Part shown: positions 37,801 through 49,800 of the stretch, in pieces
How positions within the stretch are numbered: position 1 is the stretch's first letter
Layout of the letters: every line of letters starts with the position of its first letter
DNA from: Camarhynchus parvulus
Lineage: Eukaryota; Chordata; Aves; Passeriformes; Thraupidae
Direction of reading: 5' to 3'
Length of the DNA stretch: 64,000 nt
Assembly (NCBI RefSeq): GCF_901933205.1
Contig: NW_022148809.1
Location: forward strand, 1-64,000
Notes under the pieces: generated by a model
What the model was told of the DNA's origin: nothing
The model's input: only the letters and a program-made list of their open reading frames with translations
Databases searched by the model: none
Program-made: the position numbers and the translations under genes

Positions 37801-40800
37801 GAGGATCTGTGGAAAGCTGAGGAGGGTCCAGATGGGATGAGGAGATTGGAAAGATCCAGGTGGGATCAGGAGGATCCATGGAAAGCTGAGGAGGCTGGAA
37901 AAGCTCCGGTGGGATGAGGAGGATGGAAAACTCCTCCCAAGCCTTCCCCAAATCCCGGGAATGCTCCGCAGGTCTCCAAGCTGGTCCACGCCATCAAGAT
38001 GGGCTGGATCCAGCCGCGGAAGCCCAAGGAGAACGTTCCCACTTTCTACGACCTGTGGGCTCGGGAGGACCCCAACTCGGTGCTGGGCCGGCACAAGATG
38101 CACGTGCCCGCTCCCAAAATGCCGCTGCCGGGACACGCCGAGTCCTACAACCCGCCCCCGGAATTCCTGCTCAGCCCCGAGGAGGTGGGAACGCCGGGAA
38201 TGCCGGGAGATCCCGATCCGTGGAGGGGATCTGGGGGATCGCGTTGGGTTTGGAAGGGTTTTTTCCTGGGAATTCGTGGTTGTTTCGTCCCTGGGGTTGC
38301 TCAGGGATGAGTTTTGGGAATTGTCGCTGCCCATGGAGTGGGCTCGGAATTCCCACCCAGAGAATTCCCGGATCTGTGGAATGGAGGGAGTTTTTCCTGG
38401 GAATTCGTGGGTTGTTTCATCCCTGGGGTTGCTCAGGGATGAGTTTTGGGAATTGTCGCTGCCCATGGAGTGGGATCAGCTCGGAATTCCCACCCGGAGC
38501 ATTCCAGGATCCCATGGAATGGAGGGAGTTTTTCCTGGGAATTTGTGGGATGTTTCATCCCTGGGGTTGCTCAGGGATGAGTTTTGGGAATTGTCGCCGC
38601 CCATGGAGTGGGATCAGCTCGGAATTCCCACCCGGGGCATTCCAGGATCCCACGGAACGGAGGGAGATTTGGGGTCGCTCCCCAGGGATTGGGGTGTCCC
38701 TGGATAACTGGGAGAGGCCCTGGAGTGGGATTTGGATCCAGAGGGGATGGAGGGGGGAAATGGGCAGGGAAATCTCAGTGGGATGGGGAGGGAGAGGGTG
38801 AGGAGGGTGGGCAATATCCCAATGGGATGTGGATGGGAGGATCCCAATGGGATGAGGAGGCTGGAAAATCCTGGCTAAGGAGCTGCTGATGGGAGTGATC
38901 CCGATCCTTGGGAATGGCTCTTCCTGTGCCCTTCCATTCCATTCACATTCCCATTCCCCATATCCCATTCCCCATATCCCATTCCCCATCCCCATTCCCA
39001 TCCCCCATTCCCATTCCCCATTCCCATTCCCATTCCCATTCCCCATTCCCCATTCCCATTCCCCATCCCCATTCCCCATTCCCCCATTCCCCATATCCCA
39101 TTCCCCATTCCCCCATTCCCCATATCCCATTCCCCATTCCCCATTCCCCATTCCCATTCCCCATATCCCATTCCCCTTCCCCATTCCCATTCCCCATTCC
39201 CATTCCCCATTCCCCATTCCCATTCCCATTCCCCATTCCCATTCCCCATTCCCATTCCCCATTCCCATTCCCCATTCCCCATTCCCCATTCCCATCCCCA
39301 TCCCCATTCCCCATTCCCATTCCCCATTCCCCATTCCCATTCCCATTCCCATTCCCCATTCCCCATTCCCATTCCATTCCCATTCCCATAATCCCATTCC
39401 CATCCCCATTCCCATTCCCCATTCCCATTCCCCATTCCCCATTCCCCATTCCCATTCCCATTCCCCATTCCCCATTCCCCATTCCCATTCCCATTCCCCA
39501 TTCCCCATTCCCATTCCCCATTCCCCATCCCCATTCCCATTCCCCATTCCCCATTCCCCATTCCCATTCCCATTCCCCATTCCCCATTCCCATTCCCCAT
39601 TCCCATTCCCCATTCCCCATTCCCCATTCCCCATTCCCCATTCCCCATTCCCATTCCCATTCCCCATTCCCATTCCCATTCCCCATTCCCCATTCCCCAT
39701 TCCCATTCCCATTCCCATTCCCATTCCCATTCCCCATTCCCATTCCCCATTCCCCATTCCCCATTCCCATTCCCATTCCCATTCCCATTCCCCATTCCCA
39801 TTCCCATTCCCCATTCCCATTCCCCATTCCCATTCCCATTTCCCATTCCCATTTCCCATTCCCATTCCCCATCCCCATTCCCCATTCCCATTATCCCATT
39901 ATCCCATTCCCCATCCCCATGTCCCATTCTCATTCCCATCCCCATTATCCCATTATCCCCTCCCCATTCCCATTCCCTTTCCCATTATCCCAATCCCATA
40001 CCCCTTCCCATTCCCATTTTCCCATTTCCATCTACATTTTTCCCATTCCCATCCCCGTTCCCTATCCCATTCCCATTTTCCCCCTTCCCGTTGTCCCATT
40101 ATCCCCTTGTCATTCCCCATTGCCCATTGCCTATTCCCATCCCCATTATCCCATTGTCCAATTCCCATTCCCCATTCCCTTTCCCCATACCCATTCCCCG
40201 TTCCCATTTCCATTTCCCGTTCCCAATCCCATCCTCATTCCCATTATCCCATCCTCATTCCCATTATCCCATCCTCATTCCCCATCCCCATTGTCCCATC
40301 CCCATTATCCCATTCCCATGATCCCATTATCCCATTGTCCCATCCCCATTATCCCATTCCCATGATCCCATGATCCCATTGTCCCATCCCCATTATCCCA
40401 TTTCCATTCCCATTCTCATTTCCCATCCCCATTTCCCATCCCCACTATACCATTATCCCCATTCCCCATTTTCCCATTATTATCCCATCATTATTATCCC
40501 GCATTCCCGCTGTTTTCCCGGCGGCAGGAGCTGGCCTGGCAGCAGCAGGATCCCCGTTATCCCATCCCCGTTATTTTCCCGTTGTTATCCCATGACGATC
40601 CGGCATTCCCGCTGTTTTCCCGGTGGCAGGAGCTGGCCTGGCAGCAGCAGGATCCCCGTTATCCCATCCCGTTATTTTCCCGTTATTATCCCATCATTAT
40701 TATCCCGCATTCCCATGGTTTTCCCGGCGGCAGGAGCTGGCCTGGCAGCAGCAGGATCCCCATTATCCCATCCCGTTATTTTCCCGTTATTATCCCATCA

Positions 40801-43800
40801 TTATTATCCCGCATTCCCATGGTTTTCCTGGCGGCAGGAGCTGGCCTGGCAGCAGCAGGATCCCCATTATCCCATCCCCACAATCCCATTTATCCCCATT
40901 ATCCCATCCCCGTTATTTTCCCGTTGTTATCCCATGACGATCCGGCATTCCCGCTGTTTTCCCGGCGGCAGGAGCTGGCCTGGCAGCAGCAGGATCCCCA
41001 TTCCCCATTATCCCGTTATTTTCCCGTTGTTATCCCATGACGATCCCGCATTCCCGCTGTTTTCCCGGGGGCAGGAGCTGGCCTGGGAGCAGCAGGATCC
41101 CCATTATCCCATCCCCGTTATTTTCCCGTTGTTATCCCATGACGATCCCGCATTCCCATGGTTTTCCCAGCGGCAGGAGCTGGCCTGGCAGCAGCAGGAT
41201 CCCCGTTATCCCATCCCCGTTATTTTCCCGTTGTTATCCCATGACGATCCCGCATTCCCGCTGTTTTCCCGGCGGCAGGAGCTGGCCTGGCAGCAGCAGG
41301 AGCCGTCGGAGCGGCGCCCGCCTTTCCTGCCGCGGCGCTTCGCCAGCCTGCGCGCGGTGCCCGCCTACCCGCGCTTCATCCACGAGCGCTTCGAGCGCTG
41401 CCTCGACCTCTACCTCTGCCCCCGGCAGCGCAAGATGCGGGTGCGTGCGCCCCCCGAACCCCACCAAAAAAAAAAACCCGGGAATGCGGGGCTGGGAATG
41501 CCGGCCTGGCGTCCCCGTTATCCCATCCCGGGAATGCCCGGCCGGAGCGCCGGGAGCAGCTGGCATTGGTGTGGCGTCCGTCCCGCAGGTCAACGTGGAT
41601 CCCGAGGATCTCATTCCCAAGCTGCCCAGGCCGAGGGATCTGCAGCCGTTCCCCACCACCCAGGCTCTGGTGAGGGATTTTTTTGGGAATATGCGCCTGG
41701 AATTTGGTGGGATTCTGGGATATGGGGCCTCGGGAAGCAGGGCGGGGACTGAGGCCGAGGATTCCCAGGAGAAGCTGGGAAAAGGGGCTGATCCCAGCTG
41801 GAATTCCTGTGGATTCCTGTGGGGATTTCCTGGACAATGGGGCTGGGGAGAATCCCCCTTTCCCAGGATTTTCGGGAATGGCTGTGGAAAACTTCCCGGG
41901 AGCAGCTGAGGGGGCTCATCCCAGAGAAAAGTGGAATGGAAAGGATCCAGGGGGATCCAGGTCGGGATCTGCTCTCAGGGAACAGGGACAGGACCCAGGG
42001 AATGGCCTCGGGTTGGGATTTTTGGGAATATTCCCCTGGATTTGAGAGCAAACAGGGATTTGGTGAGTTCATGTTTGGGATGGGAAGGGGGGAATTCCCA
42101 GGAGGGGCTGAGGGAGTTGTTCTCATCCCAGAGAAAAGTGGGATTGAAGGGATCCAAGGTGGGATCTGCTCCCAGGGAGCAGCCTCAGGTTGGGATTTTT
42201 GGGAATATTCCCCTGGAAAGAGCTGCAATTCCGGGCTGGAATCCCCATTCCTTGGAATTCCCATCCCTGTGGATGTGGGATGGGGTGGCCTTGGCCGTGC
42301 TCCCTCCAGATCCCAAATTCCTCCTCCCTTCCCAAAATCCCAGATTCCTCCTCCCTTCCCGAGGACTGCGGAGCAGCTCCCGGAGGTTCCCAGGGAGCTC
42401 CTGGCATTTGGGATTCTCCCTCATTCCCGGTTTTTTCCCAGATTTACCGCGGCCATTCCAGCCTGGTGCGGACCCTGAGCGTCTCCCCCAGCGGGCAGTG
42501 GTTGGTGTCAGGTACGGATCTGCCCCTGGATTGGGAATTCCCGGGATAAATCCCATGGATCCACTGCCCAGCTCCACCCGGAGCTGCTGCGGGGCCAGGG
42601 TTGGGATCGGGGCTTTTCCCCCTGGAAAATCCCAACCTCGGCTCCGGGGGAGGATCCCGGGATTGGCCCCGTCCTGCGGTGCCTCCGGAAAGCTCTGGAG
42701 CTTTTCCAGCCGCTCTGGGGTTCCAATCCCATTCCCGTTATCCCATCTCCATTCCCAATTCAATTCCCATCCCCATTCCCATTATCCCATTCCTAATCCC
42801 ATTCCCGTTATTCCATTATGCCATTCCCATCCCCATTAGCCCAATCCCATTCCCATTATCCCATTCCCATTATCCCAATCCAGTCCCACTCTCATTCCCA
42901 TTCCATTATCCCATTATCCTCTTATTCCAATCCCAATTCCATTCCCATTATCCCATCCCATTCGCATTGTCCCAATCCCATCCCCATTCCCAATCCCATT
43001 ATCCCCTTATCCCAACCCCAATTCCATTCCCATTGTCCTATTCCCATTATCCCGTTCCTAATCCCATTATCCCATTACCATTATCCCATCCCTATTATCC
43101 CATTCCATCCCTATTATCCCATTCCCATTCCCATTATCCCATTCCCAATCCCATTATCCCCTTATGCCATCCCCTTCCCCATTCCCATTGCCCCATCCTC
43201 ATTATCCCATTGTCCCAATCCCGTCCCCATTCCCATTATCCCATTCCCATTATCCCATTCCTAATCCCATTATCCCATTACCATTATCCCATCCCTATTA
43301 TCCCATTCCCAATCCCATTATCCCGTTCCCAATCCCATTATCCCATTACCATTATCCCATCCCTATTATCCCATTCCCATTCCCATTATCCCATTCCCAT
43401 TATCCCATTCCCAATCCCATTATCCCATTACCATTATCCCATCCCTATTATCGCATTTCCATCCCCATCTCCATTCCCATTATCCCATCCCCATTCCCAT
43501 TATCCCATCCCCATTCCCATTATCCCCTTATGCCATCCCCTTCCCCATTCCCATTACTCCATCCTCATTATGCCATTGTCCCAATCCATCCCCATTCCCA
43601 TTATCCCATTCCCATTATGCCATTCCCATTATCCCAATACCAATCCCATCGCCGGTGCGTGCATTCCCTTATTCCCCTCCCCCTTCCCTTTTCCCTCATC
43701 CCAACCCCCGTATGTTGTTTCCTGCTATCCCAGATTCCCACATTTCCCTGGAACCTCAACCCCTCCATCTGCCTGGTGGCCATGGCCGTGTGAGTTCTCC

Positions 43801-46800
43801 TGGGAGCATTCCCACATTTCCCTGGGATCATTCCCACATTTCCCTGGAACCCCAACCCCTCCATCTGCCTGGTGGCCGTGGCCGTGTGAGTTCCCCCTGC
43901 GAGCATTCCCACATTTCCCTGGGATCATTCCCACATTTCCTGGAACCCCAACCCCTCCATCTGCCTGGTGGCCGTGGCCGTGTGAGTGTCCCCTGGGATC
44001 ATTCCCACATTTCCCCATTTCCCTGGAACCTCAACCCCTCCATCTGCCTGGTGGCCGGCCGTGGCGTGTGGGAGCATTCCCACATTTCCCTGGGATCATT
44101 CCCACATTTCCCTGGGATCATTCCCACATTTCCCTGGAACCCCAACCCCTCCATCTGCCTGGTGGCCTGCTGTGTGAGTGCAGATCCCCACTGGGATCAT
44201 TCCCACATTTCCTGGGATCATTCCCACTGCCATTCAACCCTCCATCTGCCTGGTGGCTGTTTGAGTCCCCAGGGATCATTCCCAGTTTTTCCTGGAATCC
44301 CAATCCCATTCCTGTGTGAGTTCCCGGGGATCATTCCCAGGGATTATTCCCAGGGATCATTCCCAGTTTTCCTCTGGAGATCTCAGATCCTCTGCCAGAG
44401 TTCATTCCATGCCTGGAGTTTGGAGCGGCCCAATCCCAATCCTGTCCCACAGGAGGGTTCCCTGATCCCGGATTTCCCCTGATCCCAGATTTCCCCTGAT
44501 CCTGGATTTCCCATTCCCAGGGATGAGCAGGTGCTCCTGGGGGGAATTCCCTGATCCCGGATTTCCCCTGATCCCGGATTTCCCATTCCCTAGGGATGAG
44601 CAGGTGCTCCTGGGGGGAATTCCCTGATCCCGGATTTCCCCTGATCCCGGATTTCCCATTCCCAGGGATGAGCAGGTGCTCCTGGAGGGAATTCCCTGAT
44701 TCCAGAGCATTCCCTGATCCCGGATTTCCCCTGATCCCGGATTTCCCATTCCCAGGGATGAGCAGATGCTCCTGGGGGGAATTCCCTGATCCCAGAGCAT
44801 TCCCTGATCCCAGATTTCCCCTGATCCCAGATTTCCCATTCCCAGGGATGAGCAGATGCTCCTGGGGGGAATTCCCTGATCCCAGAGCATTCCCTGATCC
44901 CGGATTTCCCATTCCCAGGGATGAGCAGGTGCTCCTGGTGAACCCGGGCCTCGGGGACCGGCTGCTGGTGGCAGCCACGGATCAGCTCCTGGATTCCTGG
45001 GAAGCTCCGGAGGAGGAGCGGATCCAGCCGGTCCGGTGGGTCCCGGCCAGCCCCGAGGAGCGCGCCAAGGGGATCCGGCTGCTGGTGCAGCACAGCAAGG
45101 TGGGGTCGGCATTCCCGGGATCCCGCTGGGATCGACATTCCCGGGATCCCGCTGGGATCAGCATTCCCAAGGTTTGGGTGGGATCATTGTTCTTGGGATC
45201 TGGCCAGGATGGGCATTCCTGGGATCTGGCTGGGATCAGCATTCCTGGGATCCGTCTGGGATCGGCATTCCCGGGATCTGGGTGGGATCGGCATTCCCGG
45301 GATCTGGCTGGGATCAGCATTCCCGGGATCCAGATGGGATCAGTGTTCCCAGGATCTGGGTGGGATCGGCATTCCCAAGATCCAGATGGGATCAGTGTTC
45401 CCAGGATCTGGCTGGGATCAGCATTCCCAGGATCTGGGTGGGATCAGCATTCCCGGGATCTGGGTGGGATCGGTATTCCCGGGATCTGGCTGGGATCAGC
45501 ATTCCCAGGATCTGGGTGGGATCGGCATTCTTGGGATCTGGATGGGATCAGTGTTCCCGGGATCTGTCTGGGATCGGCATTCCCGGGATCTGGGTGGGAT
45601 CGGCATTCCCGGGATCTGGCTGGGATCAGCATTCCCGGGATCCAGATGGGATCAGTGTTCCCAGGATCTGGGTGGGATCAGCATTCCCAAGATCCAGATG
45701 GGATCAGCATTCCCGGGATCTGGGTGGGATCGGCATTCTTGGGATCTGGATGGGATCAGTGTTCCCGGGATCTGGGTGGGATCAGCATTCCCGGGATCTG
45801 GGTGGGATCGGCATTCCCGGGATCTGGCTGGGATCAGCATTCCCGGGATCTGGGTGGGATCGGCATTCTTGGGATCTGGATGGGATCAGTGTTCCCGGGA
45901 TCTGGGTGGGATTGGCATTCCTGGGATCTGGCTGGGATCAGCATTCCTGGGATCTGGCTGGGCTCGGCATTCCCGGGATTTGTGGCTTTTGACTCAACCC
46001 CAGCTCGGAGCTCCTTCCCACATGTGCATCCCAAAGGACACAATTCCAAGAGGATCCTTGTTCTCAGTTCCACATTCCGGAGGGAAGGATCCCAAATGGA
46101 TCCTTGTCCCAGCTCTGTATCCCAAGGGACAGAATTCCAAGAGGATTCTTTTCCCAGCTCCACATCCCGAGGGATCCCTTCCCATTCCCAGGAATCCCGG
46201 GCAGTGCCGGAGCCTTTCCCAGCAGGGGGATCCTCCCCAGCCCCGTTTTCCAGGGATCCCCAGGAACATCTCCCGGGGCTGCAGGAATTCCAGCTGGGAT
46301 CAGCCCCTTTTCCCAGCTTCTCCTGGGAATCCTCAGCCTCAGTCCCTGCCCTGCTTCCCGAGACTCCAAATCCCAGAATTCCACCAAATTCCAGGGGCAT
46401 ATTCCCAAAATCCCAACCCGAGGCGTTTCCCTTGGGTCTTGTCCCATTCCCTGGGAGCAGATCCCGCCCTGGATCCCCCTGGATCCCTTCAATCCCACTT
46501 TTCTCTGGGATGAGCCCCAACAGATCCCTCAGCTACTCCTGGGAACTCCCCCATTTCCAATCCCAGTCCCATTCCTGTTCCCAATCCCATCCCTGGATCC
46601 ACCAACCAAACTCCCACCCTCACCCCTGCCCTGATCCCGCTGTTCCCGCCGTGGGGAGCTCCAGGATGATCCAGGAGATCGGGATCTCGGGATCTCACCC
46701 AGATCCCATTCCCGCTCTCGTTCCCAATCTCATTCCCATTCCCACCCCGAGGAGCTCTGGGATGACCCAGAAACCCAGGATCTCACTCAGATCCCATTCC

Positions 46801-49800
46801 CTTTCCCCTTCCTAGCCCGAGCAGCTCCAGGATGATCCAGAAGATCAGGATCTCGGGATCTCACCCAGATCCCATTCCTGCTCTCATTCCCAATCTCATT
46901 CCCATTCTCACTCCAAGGAGCTCTGGGATGACCCAGAAACTCAGGATTTTCTCTCAGATCCCAATGCCGTTCCCATTCCTGTTCTCATTCCCACCCGGAG
47001 GAGCTCTGGGATGATCCAGAAGATCGGGATCTCGGGATCTCACCCAGATCCCATTCGTGTTCTCATCCCTGTCCCATTCCCAATCCCATTCCATTCCCAT
47101 CCCAATCCTATTGCAATCCCAATCTCATTCTCAATCCCATTCCATTCCGATTCCAATCCTATTGCAACCCCAATCTCATTCCCAATCCCATTCCATTCCC
47201 ATCCCAATCCTATTGCAATCCCAATCCCATTCCCAATCCCATTCAATTCCCATCCCAATCCCATTCCATTCCCATCCCAATCCCATTCCCAATCCCATTC
47301 CATTCCCATCCCAATCCCATTCCATTCCCATCCCAATCCCATTCCCAATCCCATTCCTTTCCTATTCCCAATCCCATTCCATTCCCATCCCAATTCCATT
47401 GCAATCCCAATCCCATTGCAATCCCAATCCCATTCCATTCCCATCCCATTCCCAATCCCATTCCATTCCCATCCCAATCCCATTCCCAATCCCATTCCAT
47501 TCCCATCCCAATCCTATTGCAATCCCAATCTCATTCCCAATCCCATTCCATTCCCATCCCAATCCCATTCCCAATCCCATTCCCATTCCATTCCCATCCC
47601 AATCCCATTCCCAATCCCATTCCCATTCCAATCCCATTCCATTCCCATCCCAATCCCATTCCCAATCCCATCCCATTCCCATCCCAATCCCATTCCCAGT
47701 CCCATTCCCAATCCCATTCCATTCACATCCCAATCCCATTCCCAATCCCATTCCCAATCCCATTCCATTCCCAGCCGGTGATGCAGGTGACGTGCCACGG
47801 CAAGGGCGATTAGTGGGCCTTGGTGGTGATCCAGAGGGTTGGGATTTCAGGATCTCACCCAGATCCCAATCCTATTCCCACCCTGAGGAGCTCTGGGATG
47901 ATCCAGAGGGTCGGGATTTCAGGATCTCACCCAGAATCCCAATCCCATTCGTGATCCCAATCCCAATCCCATTCCATTCCCAGCTGGTGACACAGGTGAC
48001 GTGGCATGGCCAGGGCGATTCCCAGGCCTCCATGGTGATCTGGAGGGTTGGGATTTCAGGATCCCCATCCCAATCCCATTCCCAATCCCATTCCCATGCC
48101 CAGCCAGTGACTCAGGTGACGTGGCACAGCCAGGACAATTCCTGTGCCCTGGTGGTGATCCAGAGGGTCAGGATTTCGGGATCTGACCCAGCTCCCGTTC
48201 CCAATCCCATTCCCATTCCCAGCCGGTGATGCAGGTGACGTGGCACAGTCAGGGCGATTCCTGTGCCCTGGTGGTGATCCAGAGGGTCGGGATTTCGGGA
48301 TCTCACCCAGAATCCCAATCCCATTCGTGATCCCAATCCCGTTCCCATTCCATGCCCAGCCAGTGACTCAGGTGACGTGGCACGGCCAGGGCGATTCCTG
48401 TGCCTCCATGGTGATCCAGCGGGTCGGGATTTCGGGATCTCACCTGGATCCCGTTCCCGATCCCGTTGCAGCCGGTGATGCAGGTGACGTGGCACGGCAA
48501 GGGCGACTACTGGGCCTCGGTGGTGCGGAACCCCGGCAGCCGGCAGGTGCTGATCCACCAGAGCAGCCGGCGCTGGAGCCAGGATCCCTTCCGGAAGAGC
48601 CCCGGGATGATCCAGTGCGTGCAGTTCCACCCGCTCCGGCCCTACTTCCTGGTGGCCTCCCAGCGCTCCGTGCGCATCTACAACCTGCTGCGCCAGGAGC
48701 TCACCAAGAAGCTGCAGAGCAACTGCCAGTGGATCTCCAGCATGGCCGTGCACCCCGGAGGTGCGGGATCGCCCCGGGAGCGCCGGGATCCCCCCTGGGA
48801 TCGAGGGGATCCCGCTGATGCCGGCGTTTCTCCCTAGGGGACAACGTGATCTGCGGCAGCTATGACAGCAAGCTGGCCTGGTTTGACCTGGACCTGTCCA
48901 CGCGGCCCTACCGGCTGCTGAGGTGAGTCCCGGGATTCCGGCGGGTTCCTGGGATCTGCTGGGATCCGCTGGGGTTGTCCGGGGAGCATTCCCAGTGTCC
49001 CGGCTCTCCCTGGATTCTGGGATCTGCTGGGATCTGCTGGGATTGTCCAGGGAACATTCCCAGTGTCCCGGCTCTCCCTGGATTCTGGGATCCGCTGGGG
49101 TTGTCCTGAGAACATTCCCAGTGTCCTGGCTCTCCCTGGATTCTGGGATCTGCTGGGATTGTCCTGGGAGCATTCCCAGTGTCCCGGCTCTCCCTGGATT
49201 CTGGGATCTGCTGGGATCTGCTGTGATTGTCCTGGGAGCATTCCCAGTGTCCCGGCTCTCCCTGGATTCTGGGATCTGCTGGGGTTGTCCGGGGAGCATT
49301 CCCAGTGTCCCGGCTCTCCCTGCTGCAAATCCCAGCTCGTTCCAGGTTTTTGTTCATCCCGTTTTCTGTGCTCTGATTCCCGTTTTTCCCAGTATTTTCC
49401 CTGGCTCTATTCCCATTTTTCCTGGTATTTTTCCCGGGCTCTGATTCCCGTTTTTCCCAGTGCTTTCCCTGGTTCTGATACCCATTTCTCCCGGCTCTGA
49501 TTCGCATTTTTCTCGGTGTTTTTCCCAGCTCTGATTCCCATTTATCCGGTTGTTTATCCCATTGCTGATTCCCATTTTCACTGGCACTAATTCCTGTTTT
49601 TATCCCGTGTTTTTCCTGGTGCTGATTCCCATTATCCCGTTGTTTTTCCCATTGCTGATTCCCGTTTTTCCCTGTTCTGATTCCTGTTTTTCCCAGCTCT
49701 AATTCCCATTTCTCCTGGTGTTTTTCCCGATGTTTTTCCTGGTTCTGATTCCCGTTTTTCCCGTTGCTGATTCCCGTTTTTCCCAGTGCCAATTCCCGTT

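Noticed and set aside
42640..42720. A frame reading [18 protein letters not shown] as the missing BOP1 WD segment
   Set aside because: Only a few residues could be lined up, there is no SDDG motif, acceptor or donor, and the phase does not fit.
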